From Antedon mediterranea (taxonomy: Eukaryota; Echinodermata; Crinoidea; Comatulida; Antedonidae): a DNA stretch of 64,000 nucleotides. The DNA is taken from NCBI RefSeq assembly GCF_964355755.1, contig NC_092675.1:20908912-20972911 (forward strand), read 5' to 3'. The notes beneath the pieces are model-generated. The model had not been told where the DNA came from. It made no database searches and saw only the letters and a program-made list of their open reading frames with translations. Positions 30,301 to 40,161 of this stretch are shown one piece after another (position 1 is the first letter of the stretch; each line of letters opens with the position of its first letter). Both the position numbers and the translations under genes were made by a program.

Positions 30301-31055
30301 AATACAACACCTATATAACAGTTTCAGATTTCACAACTAGTTTCGTTATTGAACCAATATAAATACCGCATCTAAATATAATACAAAATTATTTGTTATC
30401 TGCTAGCTAATGTTTCAAAAACAAATCTGCATTATATTTAAAGTACAAGTAAACAATTTGACCTTTTTACATCTGACGATTTTAGGCAAAGATATGAGAA
30501 CAAAATGTTAATAAATGTATTAATAATAATGATGAAGATGCTTGGTTTATATTTACTGAAGTTCAATATTTTTATTTATTTTATTTTATTTATTTGGTAT
30601 AACACTCAAAATGCAACAAAAGTTGAAAATCTTATGAGTTTACAAAAGGTACAACAACAAAAACCGAGATAAAGATATAAAACAATAGGCCTATACTAAA
30701 ATTGACATAAAAACAAAACCATTTAAAACATCATACAAAAATATAATATGCACAAATTTAAAATTTTAGTACAAGTTTAAAATTATTCATTATTATATCA
30801 GAATGATACTGTAACTAAACGCAGCCAACTGATTGGCCAACTAATTGTAGTTGAAGATTGAGATCTATCTTATCAAGTGTAGACAGCCTTGAACGACTCT
30901 AGAAAATATATAAATATAGCATTAATTCCAATTTAATATTGTTTAATACAATAGTGTGTAGGAAGATAGTTTTTTTCGCCAAAATCCAATGGAATTTTTT
31001 TACTAAATTTCTTACTGTACTTTTTGTATTTACAGATACGTATACCTATATGTGA
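18115..31055 (+). CDS. IRF1/2-like: interferon regulatory factor, IRF1/IRF2-like (gene span, 8 coding exons, 390 aa)
   Basis: The coding exons are 18115-18367, 24553-24738, 25345-25494, 25849-26079, 29351-29400, 29826-29952, 30058-30213 and 31036-31055. All have AG and GT borders, phases agree throughout, and the total is 1173 nt including TGA. Residues about 29 to 140 are an IRF DNA-binding domain with the five family tryptophans at W33, W48, W60, W80 and W99. The recognition helix WKANFRCAINSL places R104, C105, N108 and S109 where IRFs contact GAAA half-sites (family knowledge). The start is the first in-frame ATG. A residue ~10-28 extension precedes the domain compared with vertebrate IRF1/2. 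The rest is Pro/Ser/Thr-rich, with no large IRF-3-type association domain visible, which favours the IRF1/2 branch. It should act in the nucleus as a transcription factor on ISRE-type sites. Confidence 0.93.
18368..24552 (+). other. IRF intron 1
   Basis: About 6.2 kb of non-coding, AT-rich sequence. The only structure I could see is a direct duplication near 21.4 to 21.6 kb, listed separately. No coding or RNA gene is supported. Confidence 0.7.
21380..21640. repeat. diverged tandem duplication, ~125-bp unit
   Basis: Two copies of a unit contain AGGCGTAAAT, ATTTTGTC, CAGTTGAC[C/G]CGCGCGTA and AATTAATGTT, starting near 21380 and 21500. They are diverged but collinear. Confidence 0.65.
24553..24738 (+). 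CDS. IRF1/2-like: IRF coding exon 2 (residues 85-146)
   Basis: It follows a long polypyrimidine tract and AG, and ends before GTACGT, with phase 1 on both sides. It encodes the rest of the DNA-binding domain: KTWKANFRCAINSLPDI, then a basic wing ending in the Lys/Arg/Pro-rich KRPKARPKSK, a plausible nuclear localisation signal. Confidence 0.93.
25345..25494 (+). CDS. IRF1/2-like: IRF coding exon 3 (residues 147-196)
   Basis: This is a Lys/Pro/Thr-rich linker containing the basic run PKPKKPRKP. The borders are AG and GTAAGT in phase 1. No domain is recognisable. Confidence 0.88.
25849..26079 (+). CDS. IRF1/2-like: IRF coding exon 4 (residues 197-273)
   Basis: This is a Pro/His/Thr/Tyr-rich low-complexity segment with residues such as HPYSPHIAPQHYTQYT. 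It is flanked by TTTTTTTTTCAG and GTGAGT in phase 1. It probably lies in a flexible transactivation region. Confidence 0.88.
26213..26282. repeat. G-rich 21-bp minisatellite
   Basis: About three copies of GGGTTAGGGGAAATAGAGAA plus one base lie in IRF intron 4. The clustered GGG/GGGG runs give G-quadruplex potential on the transcribed gene's coding strand. Confidence 0.85.
26283..29350 (+). other. rest of IRF intron 4, with degenerate MITE-like remnants
   Basis: No gene is seen. The stretches 26990-27240 and 28944-29010 carry pieces such as GTCCCCTTAATAGGGGTTCT and CAGTAAAACCC. These recur elsewhere (29503, 37158, 38400-38580, 46396-46912) and look like decayed ends of a short-TIR DNA transposon family with CAGTARAACC termini. 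Confidence 0.45.
29351..29400 (+). CDS. IRF1/2-like: IRF coding exon 5 (residues 274-290)
   Basis: A 50-nt exon encodes the acidic DQNSDCSSNLTDEGIIE. The acceptor follows a T-rich tract and the donor is GTAAGT, which shifts the phase from 1 to 0. Its fit to both neighbouring phases supports it. Confidence 0.82.
29826..29952 (+). CDS. IRF1/2-like: IRF coding exon 6 (residues 291-332)
   Basis: It encodes MTLDMQESSPISSPTLYND and following residues. Several Ser-Pro pairs could be phosphorylation sites. The donor is GTAACT, phase 1. Confidence 0.85.
30058..30213 (+). CDS. IRF1/2-like: IRF coding exon 7 (residues 333-384)
   Basis: A Ser/Pro-rich segment containing SPPAYPIKHEGD and a run of prolines (APAPPPPYRPP). 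PIKHEGD resembles a SUMO-type ΨKxE site (IKHE), an inference only. The donor is GTAAGT, phase 1. Confidence 0.87.
31036..31055 (+). CDS. IRF1/2-like: IRF terminal coding exon 8 (residues 385-390)
   Basis: After TTTGTATTTACAG the frame continues NTYTYM and stops at TGA 31053-31055. The phase matches exon 7. If this acceptor were not used, exon 7 would read on to a nearby stop with the tail SKSTF, so the C-terminus is the least certain part. Confidence 0.65.
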
Positions 31056-33173
31056 GAAGTTAAAAAAGATTTTTCCTATGCAGTTGAAATTGAGGACTAT
31101 TGAGGACTTTTGATGACACCTTAGATGCAGTCAGAAGCTGGCGACATCTGGTGTTTGCTAGTCTCCAGATATTATTGTCAAGAACAAAAAAAAACAGAGA
31201 CCAAACAGCACTAAACTTGATTATCTTAACTTAGAGAAAACATTGAAGAATTATTATAAAATTGTCATGCTAGTAATATAGTGAACTTTTAAATTCTTTT
31301 AATTGTAATTCTCTTAGTGGATACAAAAAAGTTGGTGTAATAGTAACTAAGTTTTTACAATATGTGTTTTTGATACAAGGGTTTTATAGTTTATGGAATG
31401 GATCTTTTGTAGCCAATTTGGCTGTTTTTAACTACACAATTATGTAATAATATTTGCCTTATAAGGTTAATACATAAGTGGTTGAAACTTTTACAAACAT
31501 TGTGTGTGAGATATTTAAATATGGTTAGATTAAATTTCTCATGTGTATAAATATCTAACTATAAATTGGCACTAGCCAAAGTTACTTTATGCAAATTTAC
31601 TATTTAGTGCCAGATACTTTTTCTTAGATCTAAAAATGTGTTGTGAAGAATTTATTTTCGTTTCTCTAAACCACTTTCTACACATACAGAATATTAATGT
31701 TGTATGCTTAGTGCCTTTTAAAGATATGTTGGTAATGTGGTCAATCTTTATCCTAGGCCCTAAGAGTATCCTGTACCAGCAGGAGTGAAGGGCACCTCCA
31801 AGCTATACTTGCCCCTAAAAGCTGAACTTTAATCACCCTTTAACTTGCTTATATGTTTGCATACGTCTGTGAAGATTTCCTTGTTAAGAAAATCTAACAG
31901 TATTTATACATTCCTAACTACAAATTGCTGCTAAACTGAGAACCAACCAAATATCAACATCCCACTAAAATTATTTGAAGTCCGTGTTAAACCAAAACAA
32001 CAAAACAGATATAACAACTTGCTAACAATCGGATTAGATTATCACACCACATTTTTCTTATAAGGAAAAGAATACAAATAATGAATAAAATTAGTAAATT
32101 TGAAATCTTGTCTTCCAAAAGTAATGATTAAACTGGTGAAGTTTTCTATATGTAAGATTTGCTGAACATATGTGCTAACATTTTCCTGTGTTAAATATTT
32201 TTCTGCTTAGACTTTGTAAATACTACACCATTTTCGATAGATAGTTATTTATTTAATTATTAAATAAATATAATTGCTTGTTTAGTGATCTTGGAATAAT
32301 TGCATCTGTAATATTAATAATCATTGTCATATAATATAATTAATATCAACAGAATCCTAGTATTATAAATGACTAAAGGAATGCTTTTTTACATTTTTTT
32401 CTTAGGAAGGGTTAGGTTTTGACACCACATAATGACGATAAAATGGTGCAAATTAAAAGTTTTTAATAATTTCGTGCCAAGTAGCAAAGGTAGTTATTTA
32501 TTTAATTATTAAATAAAAATTGTTTAGTGATCTTAGAATAATTGGAAAACATTGGTTTTGTTTTTCCCAAAACCACATCTTGAAACAACTTAAAATTGAG
32601 AAAATATAGCAATAATTTACTTTAAATATTGGCAATTTCATTTGTACAATTTTAAAAATTAGATGACGTGCAACGTTTCTGAATATGGATGGAAAACATC
32701 ATAATACCGGCGGTTTCACTTTCAAGTGACAAAATGATATGGAGAGAAAAGATTTCTAAAATCAAAATACAAATCTTTCTATGATTGTCATTGTATAAGA
32801 GTGTCTAAGACAATATCTACCTTTTGTAAATCATGTATCTTTGGTATAACTTCCATTTTAACTGGACTTCAAATAACTATTTGTTAGCTGTGTTATAAGG
32901 TGCAGAATTGTATAGTTTGTATTTGTTTGTATTTTTCTAGAAAAATGGAATATTTTGCAATGCATTTCAGGCAATATTTTTTAATTGCCAGAATAAACAG
33001 AAATTGGAAAGATTTAAGAATTTAATGATAAAAAAAAGTCAAGTGACCCGACATAAAAAAAATTACACAGAATGGAAACTGATATATGTTTGTATGACCC
33101 AGGCTGGTTCTTGGGATAGACAGTGTGTCTTGAGTTGCTCGACATCCTTTGCTGAATAAAGATAAGAAATAAA
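31056..33173 (+). promoter_or_regulatory. probable IRF 3' untranslated region with AU-rich elements and poly(A) signals
   Basis: Two overlapping-type AATAAA signals at 33155-33160 and 33168-33173 are followed by a GT-rich ATGTGTGG. An earlier AATAAA is at 32992. Two direct copies of an AU-rich block (32242-32302 and 32491-32545) contain overlapping ATTTA pentamers within the palindromic TTATTTATTTAATTATTAAA. ATTTA clusters are typical instability elements of immune-regulator mRNAs (established knowledge); a role here is inferred. Which poly(A) site is used cannot be decided from sequence. Confidence 0.4.
32242..32545. repeat. direct repeat pair of an AU-rich block
   Basis: Bases 32242-32302 and 32491-32545 match nearly throughout, ending in TTTAGTGATCTT[G/A]GAATAATTG. 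The second copy lacks about six bases (ATAATT/GC region). Confidence 0.85.
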
Positions 33174-33371
33174 GTAAAACATGTGTGGAATATTTCATTA
33201 TGTGCATAAAAAAGTTGTTACTGTACCTTTTTACCTTAGGCCTAATGTGTGTTATGATGATGATAGGTTTAATTGGTGCCTAATTAGGTAAAAAAAAAAT
33301 TGTCTATTGGCAAGGAATAACCAATCATTAAACTTGAAAGGGATGGGATACTTGTGGAGAGATAGGGAGAG

Positions 33372-33500
33372 TAAAGGTCGGTCTACACTATATTTGTGAC
33401 AACAAAAATGTGATGTGCTCAAAGAAGGACATGATGATGTCATATTACTACCATACTTGGGCACATCACAAACTAGTTTGATAGTGTAGACAGAGCTTTA
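33372..33500. mobile_element. 129-bp MITE with TIRs (TAAAGSTCKGTCTACACTAT)
   Basis: The left end TAAAGGTCGGTCTACACTAT is matched inversely by the right end ATAGTGTAGACAGAGCTTTA, with two mismatches. Both ends abut TA, consistent with a Tc1/mariner-type TA target. A truncated relative lies at 40371-40483. It has no coding capacity. Confidence 0.75.
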
Positions 33501-34850
33501 GAGAAGAGGGTTATATAACATGAATCCATTTAAAATCACATCAAAGGGTGAAAATTGCAAAAATAGCCATGCCAACTAGGGTGTGGTATTGGTAGGTATT
33601 AGTGTTACAGCCCGCTATTCTAATCTCCTAGATCAGTATGACTACTTTCGTGTCATAGAAATACTGCCTTTATTCCTTACTGGCGTTTTGCCACCACATC
33701 AATACATTTAAAAGCGAGACGCCTAAAAGAGCAACAGCTCCCAATACCCGAAATTTAAACGGTAAAACTGATAGGACATAAAGATAATATTAAACTAGTA
33801 GGGAATCAACTCAAACACAACAGCAGATCATGGAGAGGACCATTAAATATGGCTGCATCGCATCAGATACACCGGTTTGAAACTGTGATAGTGTAATAGT
33901 ATTACATGTAATAGTATTAATGCAGGAACCTATTCCTCAAATGAGAAAATTTAAGGCTTTTACTGAGTCCAAGCTTTTACTAAAGTACAAGGCATAAAAT
34001 GCAATACTTTTTATTACAATGGAATCCGAGAATGGAATAACCTTCCTATATTAAATCTAGATTTAAAGGCCAGGTGCGGGCAAAAAATTTCTATTGATCA
34101 TACATTCCAATAATTATCGATCTATAGTGTCCTCTATGTTTCATAATTTTTGGGATTTTATTTGTGTTACACGAGCTTGTTGAAAATAAGCACTTTCTAA
34201 TCAGTTCAAATTACACAGTAAAGTCTATATTCTTTTGTACACAAATTTTGTAAATAGAGAGGCGTTTTAAAAAGCTATGAAAAATAAACAGTGTGGTAAA
34301 AAATGTTATCAGATGACTAAATATAGGTAATATAACTTAAATATTACATTTTTGATATTTTTATTCAACTTCAGATTTTTATTTTCATGCTGTAGCAAAA
34401 ATTATCCACTGTATATCCACCATCTTTTTTCACCATCTAGGGAGTCACCAGACATGTTATTACATTAAGTTAACTACCTAACTACTGAAAAAAAATTATC
34501 CTTGTTTTTATGGAAGAATTTTGCCAAATTTTGTATTTGACCATATTACGGTAAATTGATGTTTTTTCGTCTTGATTTCTGTTACAAATATTTGATTTAT
34601 GTACAATTAACCAAATATTATATTTAAAATTCATGCCTCTGCCTGAGCTTTAAATTTGAATTAAAGCAATAATTAAAAATCAAACATATATAGATTATTG
34701 ACTGTAGGCTACATGCCTTAAAATCAGGTTTTATTTGGTAGGGTTTGCATTTTAAGGATTTTTTGTCTTTTATGTTGTATCTATCTCACATGGGACCACA
34801 TTGGAATTAAGTTGCTTTATTTTAAGCAACTTTATGTGTTATCCTGTGCA

Positions 34851-35158
34851 TCCCTTTTGACATTTATTCCACCTTATTATTTTTACACTTCATCTCGTAC
34901 ACTGCGTTCATCTAATAAACTTCTCCTTCATGTTCCTAATGGAAACTTCAGACATATGGCCATCGTGCATTTTCCTGTGCAGCACCCATTTTGTGGAATA
35001 AACTGCCAATCGACATAAAGACATCTGAAAACATCAACACTTTCAAAACACGACTAAACACCCATTTTTACACAGAGGCATTTCCTGCTTCACTTTGTCA
35101 AGCGCCTTTGAACATTATTATGGATACTGGCGCTATATAAATCTGATTGATTGATTAA
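34851..35158 (+). mobile_element. decayed CR1/L2-like LINE 3' end
   Basis: Translation in shifting frames gives the family-typical C-terminal pattern: RTLRSS.KLLLHVP, then an A-F-S-V-like stretch, then LPIDIKTSENINTFKTRLKT and HFYTEAF. The end GGCGCTATATAAATCTGATTG with a short (ATTG)n tail is typical of this class of LINE tails. Frameshifts make it non-functional. Confidence 0.65.
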
Positions 35159-37157
35159 TGTATAAGATATTTATATATTCATTTTATTTTGATGTTTTAT
35201 ATTTTATGTGAATTAATGAGATGCCAAAAAATGAAATTAAAACAAAATAAATATATTCAATTAATTGCTATAACCAATAAGTACATGGATGTTCATATTT
35301 TAGGAAAGAGGGAATAAAAGTGTCAGCATTACTGTAACCCAATGATAACAAGTAACATAGATGAACGATTTCTTTGAAAACACAATTGAAACAAAGTACT
35401 GTATACAGTATATATACACAAACATTTAATTAACTAAAAATGGGAGAAATTGATAATATTTCCTAATTAATAAGCCAATTTCTAGGATTAAAACTATAGC
35501 ATTATTCGATATTGTTTCCAATAACTTAAATGTTTTTGAAAGCAAACAAAGGAAATAATTGCAGTTTTAAACCTAAAGAAGGAACAAAATAATCTTAAAG
35601 AATATACCGGTACACGGAAAAAAAAATGCTTAGGCATTGAAGATAAAGGAAGGATATTGAAATAAGATATTTAACTAAAAATGATAAAGCTTTGTTTTAA
35701 AACGGATCTTCTATGAAATTGTCGACAAGACCTTATAAGGCAAATGCGATAAGAAACAAAGAAAACGTGTAGTATAACAATAAAAAGTATACAAAAATTG
35801 TTCTTATTGATAATGATTAAAATGACAACCTAAATAGTGGTTTGAGAAATACTTGAATTTGATAAATGATAAATAAAAAGTCAAAAGCTCATTATATTTT
35901 CCTGGTAAATTGTAAGATTTGTTAATTAATTGATAATCGTTCCAAATTTAACGAGAAATGTGCATCCGGTTATGTAAAGATGACTGAAAATTCTCAACAC
36001 AAACGATCTTTATGGATAGATCTATAAATCTTGATTTGTCTCATAATGATAATGGTTTTATTTAAGTATAAACAAAGAAATTTTCTTTAAAAAAAACTTT
36101 TCTACTTACTTAAATATATAGTATTAATGTTATATTATACTTTTAAAATAGAGGGCAGTAGACAAACATTGTTTGTGTGTTGGTCAAAGTTCAAATAATA
36201 GTGTCCGATTGATTTACTGATTTATCTTTCTTCCTTCCGTTTACTAGTTCGGTCCAAATTTAGAAATAGTTCCCTAAGAAGCTGTCGTGTCCATCATATG
36301 CTATCAACATTGGTAAAACGATTATCTAAATGAAGATATTGTACAAAAATATACATCTGAAATAAAAATAAATTTCCACTAGAGAAAGTTAGGTTCCACT
36401 TTGTTTGTTTTCATAGGCCAGATTTTAAATCTTTGTTCACCTAGGCATGTATTTTGATTTGTTAATTTATGGGGACATGAGTCTATTCAAATAAATATGA
36501 ATTCATGTTTATTTCCAAATAAACACATTTCTTTTATACTACTAGGCAACAATAAAATATAGCCAATAAAATGCTGCCTTGTAAACCACAATTTATATTG
36601 AATGTCGCATGGTGAAACTCTGTGCACTTGTTAAATTGTTTATCATAAATATAAATTATTTTACAAAGGTTGCTTGAACATAGACCTAGACAAAATGCAT
36701 GTAATTTCATCTATGGCAAATGATGGCTCTTCTGAGCTCATCCACTAAACTATCATTGGTAACCGGACGGCATGTCCTGGTGGCAAACAAACTATACGAT
36801 TTATCACCATTTACTGTTACAGTATGTCGTAGTAATAATATGTTACAAACTTAACACAAATAATAATATATTAAAAAGTTGTGATAATATTTCAACATAT
36901 AAATGAAATACAGTAGGTGTCCTGTGAAACGAATGATGGGAAAATATATTTTTCTAACACTATTTCATTCGTTTAACAGGACAGGACCTAAAATTGATCC
37001 TTTTTATTGGTTCTACCATAGTAAGGTTACAGACGATACAAAGCCATGTGTGATCAATTTTCTGTTTAACATGCTAAAATCCAATTTGCCCTACCAGTAT
37101 ATTGGGTGGGAAATTTATTATTATTGATTCCCCTAACCCAGATGCAAAATATCGGCT

Positions 37158-37209
37158 CTAGTAGAATCCTAATTTTATTTAGGACACAATTAATAGGGCT
37201 TCTACTGTA
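37158..37209. mobile_element. mini inverted repeat (AGTAGAATCC...GGGCTTCTACT)
   Basis: A 50-bp imperfect palindrome begins AGTAGAATCCTAATT and ends AATTAATAGGGCTTCTACT. It resembles two joined ends of the CAGTARAACC family. Confidence 0.4.
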
Positions 37210-39828
37210 TTTTATGTGCTTATATTCAATATTATTATATGCTAATATTCATTTCTAATATTGTTTTACACATAAATATTTAATAATCTGAACAATCATT
37301 TTCATCAAATGAGGAAATGTAATTAAAATGTGATTTTAATTGAAATGAACATTTGTATCTAATTTATTACTATTCAATAAAGTAATAAATACTGAATTTA
37401 GAGAATAATTAAGAATTTAACTGCTTAATTAAAGATGAAAGTGAAATATTTTTTGGTAAATTATCGGGCAAAATCTTTGAAGCACAGTAGTTCTCAAGAT
37501 ATAAAGCAATCAGTGAGTTTAATTACAGAGTCTTAACACAGAAAGTGAAATGGTTAATTAATTTATGGTTTACTTAACTTACATTAATGGTAAATGTAAA
37601 ACTATTTGCACTCTAATTAAATGTATATTTAAAAAAAAATGAGTTTAATCAACTTTCAAAATATCTTTAAAATGCTACGCTTAAAACAAGTGATCAAAGT
37701 AATACGGGATGTATTTTAAAATGTTGAGATAATCCGATTCAAAAATACGGGAAATACAACGCTTCCTTTTACATTAATTCACTTTGGAATGTCCAGGGAA
37801 AAATAGTGTATATTTGGATATGTATAGGGGACGCTATATAAATTATCTTTCCTTGTCGATAGCTGTATACATATCTTCACAATCAGGAGTCAAGCTTTGG
37901 GACTTGTGCCAAAACCTTGTCGAACCTGTGAATAATTTTAACACTGTACACGTGACAAAGACTCAAATTTACGTCATCATTATAATTATCTGGATTCATT
38001 TCAAGCACTGAATTAACTAGAACAAATTTTTCCAATTTTATAAATTTTCAATAGAGTCAATCAACCAATCACGATACATTTATCGCAAAAGAATCACAAG
38101 AGAGAAGGTTTGATATAATTTCAATCTTTAGGGTTTTTAATTTCCTATTCAAAATGTCGAGTTATTGGGACATCCTGATGCTATAGAAGAGGACTGTGAA
38201 ACACATAATTGCAAAGTTATTTAACCTTTACAAAACATTTTACATACAGAATAAAAAATAGTAAGTTAGTAGAGTCATGTAGGAATTATGCCTCCTTTAC
38301 AAACATGAACCAAAGATGAGAGAATACTCAAGGTACACTTTAATAAAAGCACACACAAACAGAAATGGATAGCAAAAAAAAAAAGATATTTGTATTTACC
38401 TCACTCCTCTTTTTAGGGGTTCATATCTGTACTATACAATGGAAAAAAATAATGGAATAGCATTTGTTGTGTATCATTTAATGAAAAAACACCCCTTTTC
38501 ATAGAGCATCCCTTATTAAAGGACCATTTGTTGAGCACCGAAAGTTTCCCCTCCATAGTGGTTCTACTGAACTATTTAAAGAAACATATTGACAGTATTT
38601 AAAGTTGTAGATATGTTTATTCTAGTGCAGTTCGACTTATACCAAAAAGAATGCAACAAGAATGCATTTTTTACTTGTATGCTTTACTGAAATTCAATAC
38701 TTTTTTCCCTGGACCAGTGGGAAATGCACACGTTTATTGAAAATGTAGCGTAATAACCAGTATCTTACATCACAAGAGTCTCTCTGTTGTTTTGCTAACA
38801 CCAATTCACGCTAATCTGTCTACCCAAGTGTCCTTATCCGAGAAAACTTGTTAAACTTTTGTCAAAAAGAGCCGTGTATATGTAATACAAGTGCCCCAAA
38901 ATTAATGAATTGAAAACAGGGTGTTGATGTATTCAGAAAAAGAGTTAAATACAACCCTGGTTCTTCCAATGAGAACTTAATCCTGTTGACGATAATTGAA
39001 AATAAAAGGCAAGAAATACTAATTTAACATAGATTTGTAGTTTAATAATTCTTGTTGTAACAGCTACAAATTATCATTCATTTACCAGCTTATATTTGAA
39101 CTAAAATGAATAAAAATAGTTAAATGTGAAGAAATAAAGATACTCGAGTTACTGAGAGAGTTAAGTCAAAGAATGCCTATTTTTCCATGATGTAATTCAT
39201 GCTTGTTTGCATGAAAGATATTTGGGCTGATAAATGCTAAAAGTTAAAGATGAGTATAGATTATGTGCATATTCGCAGTATTAAATTTTTTTTTTTTAAC
39301 GCTTTAAGTCGTACGGTATTCCATTATCCCTTATTATTATCCCATGTCTATTTATTTAGCCGGTGTATTGTAAATATTGCTGGCCCGTGTAAAATGTGTT
39401 AATCTCGATCACCACTTCTGCTGTTTCAAGAAGACGCGTTCCTTTATTCCACAGGTAATAATGCCTCGTTGTTTGAGTTTTTTATCCTAACCGTAACGGT
39501 GATATGTTGCGAACTTCAGACACAACACATTTATGTACCACAGTGATCAGAATATACTTGTTTAATATTTAACAAATAAACACATGCCCGCAGCATTTTG
39601 GCTCACAAAAAAACACCATAGCATTTGTTACCATTAAGTCGTGAGATAAATAACCATTACAGCAAAAACAGACCCATTACTACGAGTAAATATAATTGGT
39701 CCCAATATTTCAAAATCACCCAGCCACAAAACTACAAAATCTAAATATGTTTGGATGTTTTTACGTTTCCGTAAACATTAAAAAAATTTCAATTTGTATG
39801 CAGCATAAATGTGGATGGCAAAATTGTT

Positions 39829-39834
39829 TTTATT
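39829..39834 (-). terminator. DDX21 poly(A) signal
   Basis: AATAAA on the minus strand, about 70 nt beyond the DDX21 stop codon, is the closest consensus signal. The implied 3' UTR is short and AT-rich. Confidence 0.55.
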
Positions 39835-39903
39835 AGATTGAAATAAAAACAGTGTATATATGTATGAAATTCATTTTAAAATTTTAAAATCATTAAAATA
39901 ATT

Positions 39904-40161
39904 CTAGGCATCTTTCCACCAGCCTGAAAAACGGCCGCCACCGCCTCCTCCTCCATAACCCCTACCCCTTCCTCGTCCACCACGTCCTCTACCACCCCCT
40001 CCTCCACCTCGTCCATATCCATTTTGCCTATAACCATACCCATTCCCACCTGAGTATCGGTTGTTTCCATAGCCTCTGGATTGGTAAGGATCCCGCTCTT
40101 TCAGAGGTGGCAGTTCAGTTGCTATTTTCAAACTAACATATTCATCGTCTTTCCAGTTTTC
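39904..40161 (-). CDS. DDX21: DDX21 terminal exon 14 (RGG tail)
   Basis: It begins [20 protein letters not shown] and continues to a Gly/Arg/Tyr-rich tail ([20 protein letters not shown]) ending FSGWWKDA and TAG at 39904-39906. RGG tails bind and anneal RNA. Confidence 0.93.
   Translation of the reverse strand, partial: ENWKDDEYVSLKIATELPPLKERDPYQSRGYGNNRYSGGNGYGYRQNGYGRGGGGGGRGRGGRGRGRGYGGGGGGGRFSGWWKDA

Larger units (their letters stand above)
33501..39760. other. intergenic region between the convergent IRF and DDX21 genes
   Basis: No gene is supported. It holds a decayed LINE tail (34851-35158), a small CAGTAGAA-type inverted repeat (37158-37209) and degenerate pieces of the same family at 38400-38580. 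Longer open frames at 36903-37127 and 37784-38011 have no recognisable motif. Confidence 0.6.

Noticed and set aside
36903-38011. Two open frames of about 75 codons
   Set aside because: No motif, splice context or composition supports coding; they lie in repeat-bearing intergenic DNA.
39876-40070. Second minus-strand frame over the DDX21 tail
   Set aside because: It is a shifted reading of the Gly/Arg-rich exon 14.
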